DNA of 64,000 nucleotides from the NCBI RefSeq assembly GCF_003952185.1, contig NZ_RXFS01000002.1, positions 496,001 through 560,000 on the forward strand. Reading direction: 5' to 3'. Every line of letters starts with the position of its first letter. Within the stretch, counting starts at the first letter, position 1. Positions 8,484 to 17,362 of this stretch are shown here, piece by piece. Source of the DNA: Variovorax sp. 679. GTDB lineage: Bacteria; Pseudomonadota; Gammaproteobacteria; Burkholderiales; Burkholderiaceae_C. The notes below the pieces were generated by a model. The model had not been told where the DNA came from. It saw only the letters and a program-made list of their open reading frames with translations, and ran no database searches. The position numbers were made by a program, and so were the translations under genes.

Positions 8484-9497
8484 ATGTACACCCAGGCAAT
8501 GGACACCATGGGCAAGGACGCGGGCGACGGCAAGCAGAAAGTCGTCCGCTCCGCCGAGGAGATGCAGCTCGAGGAGCGCTTCGACGCCCACATCGACGCC
8601 GGCGACTTCATCGAGGCGAAGGACTGGATGCCCGAGCACTACCGCAAGACGCTGGTGCGCCAGATCAGCCAGCACGCGCACTCGGAAATCGTCGGCATGC
8701 TGCCCGAGGGCAACTGGATCAGCCGCGCTCCCACGCTCAAGCGCAAGGCCATCCTGCTGGCCAAGGTGCAGGACGAAGGCGGCCACGGCCTCTACCTGTA
8801 CGCCGCCGCCGAAACGCTGGGCACTTCGCGCGACCAGATGTTCGAGGCGCTGCACAGCGGCAAGGCCAAGTACAGCTCGATCTTCAACTACCCCACGCTG
8901 ACCTGGGCCGACATGGGCACCATCGGCTGGCTGGTGGACGGCGCGGCCATCATGAACCAGGTGCCGATCTGCCGCTGCTCGTACGCACCCTATGCGCGCG
9001 CCATGATCCGCATCTGCCGCGAGGAGAGCTTCCACCAGCGCCAAGGCTACGAAGCGCTGCTGACCATGATGACCCACGGCACCGACGCGCAGAAGGCGAT
9101 GGTGCAGGACGCGGTCAACCGCTGGTGGTGGCCCTCGATCATGATGTTCGGCCCGCCGGACGACCAGTCGCCCAACAGCGCGCAGTCGATGCGCTGGGGC
9201 ATCAAGCGCTTCAGCAACGACGAGCTGCGCCAGAAGTTCGTCGACGCCACCGTGGAGCAGGCTCGCATCCTCGGCGTGACCCTGCCCGACCCCGACCTGA
9301 AGTGGAACGAAGAGCGCCAGGCGCACGACTTCGGCGCCATCGACTGGAGCGAGTTCTGGCGCGTGATCGGCGGCGACGGCCCCTGCAACCGTGAACGACT
9401 GCAGGCCCGCGTCGACGCCTGGGAAGACGGCGCATGGGTGCGCGAAGCCGCGCTGGTCCACGCCAACAAGCAACAACCAATCAAGGAAGCAGCATGA
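8484..9497 (+). CDS. paaA: PaaA, catalytic subunit of phenylacetyl-CoA 1,2-epoxidase
   Basis: 337 aa ferritin-like di-iron protein. Helices carrying the iron ligands are visible: [20 protein letters not shown] (Glu and His) and [16 protein letters not shown] (Glu and His). It adds one oxygen atom across C1-C2 of phenylacetyl-CoA. AAAGGA precedes the ATG. The stop overlaps the paaB start by 4 bases, consistent with coupled synthesis of complex subunits. Confidence 0.97.
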   Translation: MYTQAMDTMGKDAGDGKQKVVRSAEEMQLEERFDAHIDAGDFIEAKDWMPEHYRKTLVRQISQHAHSEIVGMLPEGNWISRAPTLKRKAILLAKVQDEGGHGLYLYAAAETLGTSRDQMFEALHSGKAKYSSIFNYPTLTWADMGTIGWLVDGAAIMNQVPICRCSYAPYARAMIRICREESFHQRQGYEALLTMMTHGTDAQKAMVQDAVNRWWWPSIMMFGPPDDQSPNSAQSMRWGIKRFSNDELRQKFVDATVEQARILGVTLPDPDLKWNEERQAHDFGAIDWSEFWRVIGGDGPCNRERLQARVDAWEDGAWVREAALVHANKQQPIKEAA

Positions 9498-9790
9498 GCA
9501 CCGAAACGAAACAGGAATGGCCTCTGTGGGAGGTGTTCGTGCGCAGCAAGGCCGGCCTCGACCACAAGCATTGCGGCAGCCTGCACGCGGCCGACCCGAA
9601 GATGGCGATCCAGATGGCGCGCGACGTCTACACCCGCCGCCAGGAAGGCAGCAGCATCTGGGTGGTGCGCTCCGACCAGATCGTGGCCAGCGACCCGGGC
9701 GACAAGGACATGTTCTTCGACCCGGCCGAAGACAAGGTGTACCGCCACCCGACCTTCTACGCGCTGCCGAAGTCCGTCGACCACATGTGA
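9494..9790 (+). CDS. paaB: PaaB, small subunit of phenylacetyl-CoA epoxidase
   Basis: 98 aa from the ATG at 9494, which overlaps the paaA stop (ATGA) and is preceded by AAGGAAG. It begins [17 protein letters not shown] and contains the family core [18 protein letters not shown] and a [11 protein letters not shown] strand. PaaB bridges PaaAC heterodimers and is required for oxygenase activity with the PaaE reductase. A longer reading into paaA is not supported. Confidence 0.96.
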   Translation: MSTETKQEWPLWEVFVRSKAGLDHKHCGSLHAADPKMAIQMARDVYTRRQEGSSIWVVRSDQIVASDPGDKDMFFDPAEDKVYRHPTFYALPKSVDHM

Positions 9791-9804
9791 GCGGACGGAA
9801 CGTC

Positions 9805-10584
9805 ATGCAAGCATCGATCGAACTGAACCGCACGCCCGCCGTGCAATACCTGCTGCGCATCGGCGACACCTGCCTCGTGCTCGCGCAGCGCCTGGGCGAA
9901 TGGTGCGGCCACGCGCCCGTGCTGGAGGAAGACATCGCGATGGCCAACATCGCGCTCGACCTCGTCGGCCAGGCCCGCGCGCTGCTCACGCACGCCGGCA
10001 AGCTCGAAGGCGAAGGCCGCGAGCATGACGAAGACCAGCTCGCCTACCTGCGCGACGAGCGCGACTACTTCAACCTCACCATCGCCGAGCTGCCGCGCGG
10101 CGACTTCGCCTTCGCCGTCGTGCGCAACACGATGGTGTCGACGCTGCTCAAGCTGCTGTGGCAGCGCCTCGCGGCGTCGAACGACAGCGAAGTGGCGGCC
10201 ATCGCCGGCAAGGCGCTGAAGGAAGCGCGCTACCACCAGCAGCACTCGGGCGACTGGGTCGTGCGCCTGGGCGACGGCACCGAGGAATCGCGCCGCCGCA
10301 CCGAGAAGGCGCTGAAGCAGCTGTGGCTCTACATGCCCGAGCTGTTCTTCAGCGACGAGGTCGACGCCGCGGCCAGCGCCAGCGGCCTCGGCCCGGCGTG
10401 GAGCGAGCTGCGCGAACCCTGGCTCGCCGAGATGCAGCAAGTGCTGGACGCGGCCGGCCTCGCCATGCCGAAGGAAGCCGCCTTCCGCAGCACCGGCAAG
10501 CACGGCGTGCACAGCGAGCACATGGGCTACATCCTCGCGGAGATGCAGCACCTGCAGCGCTCCTACCCCGGAGGCGTGTGGTGA
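9805..10584 (+). CDS. paaC: PaaC, structural subunit of phenylacetyl-CoA epoxidase
   Basis: 259 aa ferritin-like protein paired with PaaA; it keeps the fold but acts as scaffold. RIGDTCLVLAQRLGEWCGHA and NIALDLVGQARALL match the family N-terminus. The ATG at 9805 has GGACGG about 8 bases upstream; an in-frame GTG at 9787 overlapping the paaB stop is an alternative that would add six residues. The stop TGA shares its last base with the paaD ATG. Confidence 0.95.
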   Translation: MQASIELNRTPAVQYLLRIGDTCLVLAQRLGEWCGHAPVLEEDIAMANIALDLVGQARALLTHAGKLEGEGREHDEDQLAYLRDERDYFNLTIAELPRGDFAFAVVRNTMVSTLLKLLWQRLAASNDSEVAAIAGKALKEARYHQQHSGDWVVRLGDGTEESRRRTEKALKQLWLYMPELFFSDEVDAAASASGLGPAWSELREPWLAEMQQVLDAAGLAMPKEAAFRSTGKHGVHSEHMGYILAEMQHLQRSYPGGVW

Positions 10585-11108
10585 TGACCGCCCTGGCCTC
10601 GCGCGTCGATGCGGCGTGGGCCGTGCTGCACACCGTGCCCGACCCCGAGGTGCCGGCCGTGTCGGTCTGCGACCTCGGCATCGTGCGCGACGTGATCGAG
10701 CATGACGACGGACTGGAGATCGTGCTCACACCGACCTACTCGGGCTGCCCCGCGACCGAGGCCATCGAGCACGATGTGCTGGCCGCCGTAGAGCAGGCCG
10801 GCCTGGGCCGCGCACGTGCCACGCTGCGCCGCGCGCCCGCGTGGACCAGCGACTGGATCAGCGACGAAGGCCGAGCCAAGCTCAAGGCCTACGGCATCGC
10901 GCCGCCCGCGCACCTGAATGCAGAGCAGGCCGCCAACACCGCCATGCCGATCAAGCTATTCGGCCGCATCGCCGGCGAGCGCATCGCCTGCCCGCGCTGC
11001 GCGAGCGAGCGCACCGAGCGGCTTTCCGCATTCGGCTCCACCGCCTGCAAGGCCCTGTACCGCTGCATGGCCTGCAGGGAGCCGTTCGAACACTTCAAGC
11101 CGATCTAA
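10584..11108 (+). CDS. paaD: PaaD, Fe-S maturation factor for the epoxidase
   Basis: 174 aa. An N-terminal MIP18/DUF59 domain (DPEVPAVSVCDLGIV, then LTPTYSGCPAT) is followed by a C-terminal zinc-ribbon-like segment with CPRC and CMAC pairs. PaaD is needed to mature the iron-sulfur cluster of the PaaE reductase and is not part of the final complex. The start overlaps the paaC stop by one base (TGATG). Confidence 0.95.
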   Translation: MTALASRVDAAWAVLHTVPDPEVPAVSVCDLGIVRDVIEHDDGLEIVLTPTYSGCPATEAIEHDVLAAVEQAGLGRARATLRRAPAWTSDWISDEGRAKLKAYGIAPPAHLNAEQAANTAMPIKLFGRIAGERIACPRCASERTERLSAFGSTACKALYRCMACREPFEHFKPI

Positions 11109-11130
11109 CAACAGAAAAGCGTCCCACACG

Positions 11131-12216
11131 ATGAGCACCCTCTTCCATCCCCTGCGCGTGAAGGCCATCGAGCCCGACACGCACGAGGCCGTCATCGTCT
11201 CCTTCGAGGTGCCGGCCGACCTGCAGCAGGTCTTCGGCTTCACGCAGGGCCAGTACCTCACGCTGCGCCACGACATCGACGGCCAGGACCTGCGCCGCTC
11301 CTATTCGATCTGCGCCGGCCTCGACGACGGCGAGCTGCGCGTCGGCGTGCGCAAGGTGCGCGGCGGCGTGTTCTCCAACTGGATCAACGCCAGCCTCCAG
11401 CCCGGCGACACCCTGCAGGTGATGGCGCCGCAGGGCCGCTTCTTCGTGCCCATCGAGCCGGCATCGGCGCGCCACCACGTCGGCATCGCGGGCGGCAGCG
11501 GCATCACGCCCATCCTGTCGATCATGAAGACGGTGCTGGCGCGCGAGCCGCACAGCCGCTTCACGCTGATCTACGGCAACCGCCAGCTGCAGTCCACGAT
11601 GTTCAAGGAAGAGATCGAGGACCTGAAGAACCGCTACATGACGCGCCTCGTGCTGCAGCATGTGTTCTCCGACGAGCACACCGATTCGCCGCTGGGCTTC
11701 GGCGTGATGAACCGCGAGAAGATCGGCGAGTTCCTCGCAAGCGTGGTGCCCGCGGCGGACATCGACCACGTGTACGTGTGCGGCCCCTTCCAGATGAACG
11801 ACGAGGCCGAGGCCGCGCTGCTGGCGGCGGGCGTGCCGGAAGACCGCATCCACATCGAGCGCTTCGGCGTCGCGCTGCCCTCGGCCACGCAGGTGGGCGC
11901 GGTGGTGCACGAGGCCCAGCCCGGCGACGCCAAGCAGTCGCGCATCACCATCGTGCGCGACGGCCTGCAGCGCGAGATCACCTTCACCGAAGGGCAGCCC
12001 AGCATCCTCGACGCGGCATCGGCCGCTGGTCTCGAAGTGCCGTTCTCGTGCACCTCGGGCGTGTGCGGAACCTGCCGTGCGAAGTGCGTGGACGGGGAAG
12101 TCCGCATGGAAAGAAACTTCGCGCTCGACAAGAATGAAGTGGCCGCGGGTTTCGTATTGACCTGCCAGGCGCACCCCCTTACCGAACGCGTCACGCTGTC
12201 GTTCGACGAGCGCTGA
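11131..12216 (+). CDS. paaE: PaaE, NADPH reductase of the phenylacetyl-CoA epoxidase
   Basis: 361 aa. An N-terminal ferredoxin-reductase unit (FAD motif RRSYSICAG, NADPH-binding GIAGGSGITPI, then VCGPFQM) is fused to a C-terminal plant-type [2Fe-2S] ferredoxin with Cys307, Cys312, Cys315 and Cys345. It feeds electrons from NADPH to the di-iron PaaA. The gene ends the epoxidase block; only 47 bases separate it from the transporter gene, so the transcript may continue. Confidence 0.96.
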   Translation: MSTLFHPLRVKAIEPDTHEAVIVSFEVPADLQQVFGFTQGQYLTLRHDIDGQDLRRSYSICAGLDDGELRVGVRKVRGGVFSNWINASLQPGDTLQVMAPQGRFFVPIEPASARHHVGIAGGSGITPILSIMKTVLAREPHSRFTLIYGNRQLQSTMFKEEIEDLKNRYMTRLVLQHVFSDEHTDSPLGFGVMNREKIGEFLASVVPAADIDHVYVCGPFQMNDEAEAALLAAGVPEDRIHIERFGVALPSATQVGAVVHEAQPGDAKQSRITIVRDGLQREITFTEGQPSILDAASAAGLEVPFSCTSGVCGTCRAKCVDGEVRMERNFALDKNEVAAGFVLTCQAHPLTERVTLSFDER

Positions 12217-12263
12217 GATACTTCAGGCCTCAACTTTTTATTTCAACCGGAGACAAGCCAACC

Positions 12264-13409
12264 ATGAAATTCTTCAAGCCCCTGCTGACCGCCGCCCTTT
12301 GCGCCTCGGCCCTCGCGGCCTGGGCCGACGTCAACGTCGGCGTGACCATCTCGGCCACGGGCCCGGCAGCCTCGCTGGGCATCCCCGAGAAGAACACCAT
12401 CTCGCTGATGCCCAAGACGATCGGCGGGCAGAAGATCAACTACATCGTGCTGGACGACGCCTCCGACACCACCGCGGCCGTCAACAACACGCGCAAGCTC
12501 ATCGCCGAGAACAAGGTCGACGTGATCCTGGGCTCGACCACCACGCCGGCCTCGCTCGCCATGATCGACGTGGCCAGCGAAGCGCAGACGCCGATGATCT
12601 CGGTGGCGGCATCGGCGCGCATCATCGAGCCGATGGACGCCAAGAAGAAGTGGGTGTTCAAGACGCCGCAGAACGACATCATGATGTCGCTGGCCATCGC
12701 CGAGCACATGGCCGCCAACGGCGTGAAGACCGTCGCCTTCATCGGCTTCTCCGACGCTTATGGCGAAGGCTGGTCGCAGGAGTTCGCCAAGGCCGCCGAC
12801 CTGAAGAAGATCAAGGTCGTGGCCAACGAGCGCTATGCCCGCACCGACACCTCGGTGACCGGCCAGGCACTGAAGATCATGGCCGCCAAGCCCGACGCGG
12901 TGCTGGTCGCCGGCTCCGGCACGCCGGCCGCGCTGCCGCAGAAGACGCTGAAGGAACGCGGCTACGGCGGCAAGATGTACCAGACCCACGGCGTGGCCAA
13001 CGCCGACTTCCTGCGCGTGGGCGGCAAGGACGTGGAAGGCACCTTCCTGCCCGCCGGCCCGGTGCTCGTGGCCGACCAGCTGCCCGCCAGCAACCCGGTG
13101 AAGAAGTCGGCCCTCGCCTATGTGGCCGCATACGAAGCCGCATACGGCAAGGGCTCGGTCTCGACCTTCGGCGCACACGCCTGGGACGCCGGCCTGCTGA
13201 TGAGCTCGGCCGTGCCGGCCGCGCTGAAGAAGGCCCAGCCGGGCACGCCCGAGTTCCGTGCCGCACTGCGCGACGCCCTGGAGCAGACCAAGGACGTGTC
13301 GGGGGCGCACGGCGTGTTCAACATGACCGCCGCCGACCACCTGGGCCTGGACCAGCGCGCCCGCGTCATGGTCAAGATCGAGAACGGCACCTGGAAATAC
13401 CAGCCCTGA
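12264..13409 (+). CDS. Branched-chain-type ABC transporter periplasmic binding protein (putative phenylacetate uptake)
   Basis: 381 aa. A Sec signal peptide (1-21, LLTAALCASALAAWA) precedes a type 1 periplasmic-binding (LivJ-like) domain: VNVGVTISATGPAASLGIPE, then INYIVLDDASDTTAAVNNTR. It lies between paaE and the permease genes, followed by permease, permease-ATPase fusion and ATPase, so the system is complete. The location inside the paa operon suggests phenylacetate or a related aromatic acid as ligand rather than amino acids; that is inference from position. Confidence 0.88.
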   Translation: MKFFKPLLTAALCASALAAWADVNVGVTISATGPAASLGIPEKNTISLMPKTIGGQKINYIVLDDASDTTAAVNNTRKLIAENKVDVILGSTTTPASLAMIDVASEAQTPMISVAASARIIEPMDAKKKWVFKTPQNDIMMSLAIAEHMAANGVKTVAFIGFSDAYGEGWSQEFAKAADLKKIKVVANERYARTDTSVTGQALKIMAAKPDAVLVAGSGTPAALPQKTLKERGYGGKMYQTHGVANADFLRVGGKDVEGTFLPAGPVLVADQLPASNPVKKSALAYVAAYEAAYGKGSVSTFGAHAWDAGLLMSSAVPAALKKAQPGTPEFRAALRDALEQTKDVSGAHGVFNMTAADHLGLDQRARVMVKIENGTWKYQP

Positions 13410-13431
13410 TCGAACGGGCTTGAACGACGGA

Positions 13432-13497
13432 CACCGCGGGCTGGTGCGACCGGCTCCGCGGTGTTCCTGCAAAAGGGGCATGGCTTTTTCGCGCCCC
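13432..13497. repeat. Two hairpins in the binding-protein / permease gap; first matches the end of the 87-bp repeat
   Basis: CACCGCGG (13432-13439) pairs perfectly with CCGCGGTG (13456-13463), with GCTGGT/ACCGGC inside. The right arm and the following TTCCTG match the right end of the 87-bp repeat at 2277-2363, so this is likely a degraded copy. A second hairpin, GGGGC / GCCCC (13475-13497), follows. Such structures after a binding-protein gene could also hold mRNA ends and give higher levels of the binding protein than of the permeases. Confidence 0.6.
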
Positions 13498-13523
13498 GGG
13501 TTTTCTGAACGAAAGTTGGTCGT

Positions 13524-14552
13524 ATGGATTTGCAGATCGCCCTGCTCCTCGGGCAGGACGGCATCGTGAACGGCGCGGTCTACGGACTGATGGCGCTCGC
13601 GCTGGTGCTGGTGTTTTCGGTCACTCGCGTGATCTTCATCCCGCAAGGCGAGTTCGTCGCCTTCGGTGCGCTGTCGATGGCCGCGCTGCAGGGCGGGCGC
13701 GCGCCCTCCACGCTGTGGCTGCTGCTGGCCCTGGCGGTGGTGGCGCTGGCGGTCGAGGCCTGGCGCTGGAAGCGCGGCGCCACTGTCGACTGGCGCTCGG
13801 CGCTGACCTGGTGCGTGGCCTTTCCGGCCGTCGCCGCCGTGCTGGTGCTCGGCTTCAAGCCCAGTTCGCTCGCGATGCAGTCGCTCACCACGCTGGTGCT
13901 GATCGCGCCGCTGGGCCCGCTGCTCTACCGCCTCGCCTACCGCCCGCTGGCCGACGCCAGCGTGCTGATGCTGCTGATCGTCTCCGTGGCGCTGCACGGC
14001 GTGCTGGTCGGCCTGGGCCTGTTCTTCTTCGGCGCCGAGGGCTCGCGCACCAGCGCGTTCTCCGAGGCGCGCTTCGACCTCGGCGGTATTCCGGTCAACG
14101 GCCAGTCGCTGGTGGTGGTCGGCGTCACGCTGGTGCTGGTGATCGCGATGTTCTGGTTCTTCGGCCGCTCGATGATCGGCAAGGCGCTGCGCGCCACCGC
14201 CATCAACCGCGTCGGCGCACGGCTGTCGGGCATTCCCACCGAGCTCTCGGGCGACCTGAGCTTCGCGCTGGCCGCCGTCATCGGCGCCATCTCGGGCCTG
14301 CTGATCGCGCCGATCACCACGGTCTACTACGACACCGGCTTCCTGATCGGCCTGAAGGGCTTCGTGGCCGCCATCGTCGGCGGGCTGGCGAGCTATCCGC
14401 TGGCGCTCGCAGGCGCGCTGCTGGTCGGCCTGCTCGAGGCCTTCTCGTCCTTCTGGGCCAGCGCATACAAGGAAGTGCTGGTCTTCACCCTGATCATCCC
14501 GGTGCTGCTGTGGCGCTCGCTGCGCAGCCATCACGTGGAGGACGAGGAATGA
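13524..14552 (+). CDS. Branched-chain-type ABC permease, LivH-like
   Basis: 342 aa, strongly hydrophobic with about eight or nine membrane segments. The N-terminus (GQDGIVNGAVYGLMALALVL) and FIPQGEFVAFGAL match LivH, where NGxxYGLxALG and HGExFMLGA motifs are usual. It is longer than E. coli LivH because of an extra hydrophobic stretch near 65-115. The stop overlaps the fused permease-ATPase gene by 4 bases. Confidence 0.9.
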   Translation: MDLQIALLLGQDGIVNGAVYGLMALALVLVFSVTRVIFIPQGEFVAFGALSMAALQGGRAPSTLWLLLALAVVALAVEAWRWKRGATVDWRSALTWCVAFPAVAAVLVLGFKPSSLAMQSLTTLVLIAPLGPLLYRLAYRPLADASVLMLLIVSVALHGVLVGLGLFFFGAEGSRTSAFSEARFDLGGIPVNGQSLVVVGVTLVLVIAMFWFFGRSMIGKALRATAINRVGARLSGIPTELSGDLSFALAAVIGAISGLLIAPITTVYYDTGFLIGLKGFVAAIVGGLASYPLALAGALLVGLLEAFSSFWASAYKEVLVFTLIIPVLLWRSLRSHHVEDEE

Positions 14553-16459
14553 GCACGTCTTCATCGACCTCCACTTCCACCGCCGCGAACGCGGCACCCG
14601 AGGGCCGTCCGCTCGTGACGCCGCGCGTGCTCACCCTCGTCTTCATCGTCGCGCTCGCCCTGGCATGGGGCTGGCTGCCCGAGTTCACCGTCTCGGTGCT
14701 CAGCAACATCGGCCTGTACGCGCTGGTGGCGGTGGGCCTGGTTCTCTTGACCGGCGTGGGCGGCATGACCTCCTTCGGCCAGGCCGCCTTCGTCGGCATG
14801 GGCGCCTACGCCACCGCCTGGATCTGCACCTCGCCCACAGCCGCCGGCTGGCTCGGCGGCATCGCGGGCTCGGCGCTGGTGCCCTGGCTCGGCCTGCTGC
14901 TGGGGCTGGTGCTGACCTTCGCGCTGGCCTGGGCACTCGGCGCGGTCACGCTCAAGCTCTCGGGCCACTACCTGCCGCTGTGCACCATCGCCTGGGGCCT
15001 GAGCCTGTACTTCCTGCTGGGCAACATGGAGTTCCTCGGCGGCCAGACCGGCATCACCGGCATTCCGCCGCTGGTGGTGGCGGGCGTGTCCTTCGCCACG
15101 CCGCGCATGCTGGGCGTGGTGATCTGGGCCGTGCTGCTGCTCGCGCTGTGGGCCATGCACAACCTGCTCGATTCGCGCGAAGGCCGCGCCATCCGCGCGC
15201 TCAAGGGCGGCCGGCTGATGGCCGAGTCGATGGGCGTGGACGCCGCGCGCCACCGCATCAAGCTCTTCGTGCTGGCAGCCCTGCTCGCGGCCATCTCGGG
15301 CTGGCTCTATGCGCACATGCAGCGCTTCGTGAACCCCACTCCCTTCAACCTGAACATCGGCATCGAGATGCTGTTCATGGCGGTGGTCGGCGGTGCGGGC
15401 CACCTCTGGGGTGCGGTGCTCGGCGCCACGCTGATCACGCTGCTCAAGGAAAAGCTGCAGGACGTGCTGCCCGCGCTGCTGGGCACCAGCGGCAACTTCG
15501 AGGTGGTGGTGTTCGGCCTGCTCATGTTGTTCGTGCTGCAGCGTTTTGCCGACGGCCTGTGGCCCACGATCGCGCGGCTCGCTCGCCGCTGGGTGCGCGA
15601 AGTGCCGCGCGCCGCCGGTGCGGGTCCTGCCGCATCGACCACGGCGCAGCTCGCGCAGCGCGCAGTGCCCGCCGCCGGCACCCTGCTGCTGCAGGCCGAC
15701 GGCGTGAGCAAGCGCTTCGGCGGCCTGGTGGCCAACAACGACATCTCGATGACGCTGAAGGCCGGCGAGGTGCATGCGCTGATCGGTCCCAACGGAGCAG
15801 GCAAGAGCACCTTCTTCAACATGATCTCGGGCGTGGACGACCCGACCACGGGCGAGGTGCGCCTGGTGGGCCAGGCCATGTCGGGCAAGCCCTCGCGCGC
15901 CTTTGCCTCGCTGGGCCTGGGCCGCACCTTCCAGCACGTGCGCCTGCTCGGCCAGCGCAGCGTGGTCGAGAACGTGGCGCTCGGCGCCCATCTGCGTGCG
16001 AAGCGCGGATGGCTCGCGGCCATGCTGCGGCTCGATCGCGCCGAGGAAACCGCCCTGATGGCCGAAGCCCGCAAGCAGATCGAGCGTTGCGGCCTCGGCG
16101 CGCATGCCGACACGCCCGCCGCGTCGCTCTCCCTTGGCCAGCAGCGCGTGGTGGAAATCGCCCGCGCGCTCGCCGGACAGCCGTCGGTCCTGCTGCTCGA
16201 CGAGCCCGCCGCCGGCCTGCGCCACCTCGAGAAGCGCGCGCTGTCCGAGCTGCTCGCACAGCTGCGCGCCGAAGGTCTCGGCATCCTGGTGGTGGAGCAC
16301 GACATGGAGTTCGTGATGAACCTCGCCGACCGCATCACGGTGCTCGAATTCGGCACCGTCATCGCCACCGGCACGCCCGCCGAAGTGCAGGCCAACCCGC
16401 GCGTGCTCGAAGCCTACCTGGGCGGCGCCGACGACGAACTGCTGGAAGACGCACGATGA
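14549..16459 (+). CDS. Fused LivM-type permease and LivG-type ATPase
   Basis: 636 aa from the ATG at 14549 (ATGA overlap with livH). Residues 1-360 are a LivM-like permease with many membrane segments (GLVLLTGVGGMTSFGQAAFV; SREGRAIRAL coupling loop). A linker rich in Ala and Arg (about 355-378) leads to an ABC ATPase from about 380, with Walker A GPNGAGKST near 413, signature LSLGQQR and Walker B LLLLDEPAAGL. In the second transporter of this window (46376-48063) the same two functions are separate genes. The fusion fixes the permease to ATPase ratio. Confidence 0.93.
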   Translation: MSTSSSTSTSTAANAAPEGRPLVTPRVLTLVFIVALALAWGWLPEFTVSVLSNIGLYALVAVGLVLLTGVGGMTSFGQAAFVGMGAYATAWICTSPTAAGWLGGIAGSALVPWLGLLLGLVLTFALAWALGAVTLKLSGHYLPLCTIAWGLSLYFLLGNMEFLGGQTGITGIPPLVVAGVSFATPRMLGVVIWAVLLLALWAMHNLLDSREGRAIRALKGGRLMAESMGVDAARHRIKLFVLAALLAAISGWLYAHMQRFVNPTPFNLNIGIEMLFMAVVGGAGHLWGAVLGATLITLLKEKLQDVLPALLGTSGNFEVVVFGLLMLFVLQRFADGLWPTIARLARRWVREVPRAAGAGPAASTTAQLAQRAVPAAGTLLLQADGVSKRFGGLVANNDISMTLKAGEVHALIGPNGAGKSTFFNMISGVDDPTTGEVRLVGQAMSGKPSRAFASLGLGRTFQHVRLLGQRSVVENVALGAHLRAKRGWLAAMLRLDRAEETALMAEARKQIERCGLGAHADTPAASLSLGQQRVVEIARALAGQPSVLLLDEPAAGLRHLEKRALSELLAQLRAEGLGILVVEHDMEFVMNLADRITVLEFGTVIATGTPAEVQANPRVLEAYLGGADDELLEDAR

Positions 16460-17187
16460 GCCACCCCCTGCTTCAACTCGACGGCTTCTGCGTCGCCTAC
16501 CGCACCGTGGAAGCGGTGCACAGCGTGCGCCTGCAGGTGAACGAAGGCGAGATCGTCACCGTGATCGGCCCCAACGGCGCTGGCAAGACCACGCTGCTGT
16601 GCGCGGCCATGGGCCTGCTGCCCTCCACCGGCCAGCTGATGCTGGACGGCGAGCGCATCGCGCGCCCCGGCGTCGAGACCATGGTGGCGCGCGGCGTCGC
16701 GCTGGTGCCCGAACGCCGCGAGCTGTTCGGCGAGATGTCGGTGGAAGACAACCTGGTGCTCGGCGGCTTCTACCAGTGGCGCAAGGGCAAGCGCGACCAG
16801 CGCGCGCGCATGGACGAGATCTTCGCCATCTTCCCGCGCCTGCAGGAACGTCGCGCGCAGATGGCCTCCACGCTCTCCGGCGGCGAACGCCAGATGCTGG
16901 CCATCGGCCGCGCGCTGATGGCACGCCCGCGCCTGCTGATGCTCGACGAGCCTTCGCTCGGCCTCGCCCCGCTGGTGGTGCGCGAGGTGCTGCGCGTGGT
17001 GTCTCAGCTGCGCAGCCACGGCGTCTCGGTGCTGCTGGTGGAGCAGAACGCCCGCGCAGCGCTGCAGGTGGCCGACCGCGCCTACGTGCTCGAGATGGGC
17101 GCCGTGGCGCTCGAAGGCAAGGCGCGCGACCTGCTGCACGACCAACGAATCATCGACACCTACCTGGGTATCGGGAAAAAGGAATGA
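16456..17187 (+). CDS. Branched-chain-type ABC transporter ATPase, LivF-like
   Basis: 243 aa ABC ATPase. Walker A GPNGAGKTT, signature LSGGERQ, Walker B LLMLDEPSLGL and switch VEQNARAAL are all present. It is the second ATPase of the paa-linked transporter and heterodimerises with the LivG part of the preceding fusion. It overlaps that gene by 4 bases. Immediately after its TGA begins copy 2 of the 87-bp repeat. Confidence 0.94.
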   Translation: MSHPLLQLDGFCVAYRTVEAVHSVRLQVNEGEIVTVIGPNGAGKTTLLCAAMGLLPSTGQLMLDGERIARPGVETMVARGVALVPERRELFGEMSVEDNLVLGGFYQWRKGKRDQRARMDEIFAIFPRLQERRAQMASTLSGGERQMLAIGRALMARPRLLMLDEPSLGLAPLVVREVLRVVSQLRSHGVSVLLVEQNARAALQVADRAYVLEMGAVALEGKARDLLHDQRIIDTYLGIGKKE

Positions 17188-17274
17188 CCCCCAGGCTTCG
17201 CGCACTTCGTGTCGCTTCGCCAACCCCCTTCCAGGGGGCAACACCAGCGGCCCGGCAAAGCCGGTTCCGCGGTG
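17188..17274 (+). repeat. 87-bp interspersed intergenic repeat, copy 2
   Basis: It begins at the base after the livF-like stop codon and matches copy 1 (2277-2363) at 84 of 87 positions, in the same orientation relative to the flanking genes. The CCCCC/GGGGG and CCGGC-AAA-GCCGG hairpins are intact. No long direct repeat flanks this copy. It may also act as a transcription-attenuating structure between livF and paaZ. Confidence 0.85.
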
Positions 17275-17287
17275 CTCGCTTGAACTT

Positions 17288-17313
17288 CTCCCTCTCCCTT
17301 TCGGGCGAGGGAG
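17288..17313. repeat. Small hairpin CTCCCTC-N12-GAGGGAG before paaZ
   Basis: The arms are 17288-17294 and 17307-17313, with TCCCTTTCGGGC between. Sequences of this CCCTCTCCC...GGGAG kind recur between genes in many proteobacterial genomes. Together with the 87-bp repeat it fills the 175-base gap before paaZ, which otherwise shows no clear promoter. Confidence 0.5.
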
Positions 17314-17362
17314 CAACGCAGGGCTTCGACCCGGCTCCACCGACGAGATAAGGACACCGCCC

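Noticed and set aside
12243..14597. 784-codon minus-strand frame opposite the binding protein and permease genes
   Set aside because: Antisense shadow with low-complexity Gln/Arg/His composition; the plus-strand genes have clear family motifs and overlaps.
14665..17187. 840-codon plus-strand frame containing the livF-like gene
   Set aside because: Its first part is an Arg/Ala-rich out-of-frame read of the LivM-LivG fusion; only the part from 16456 is real.
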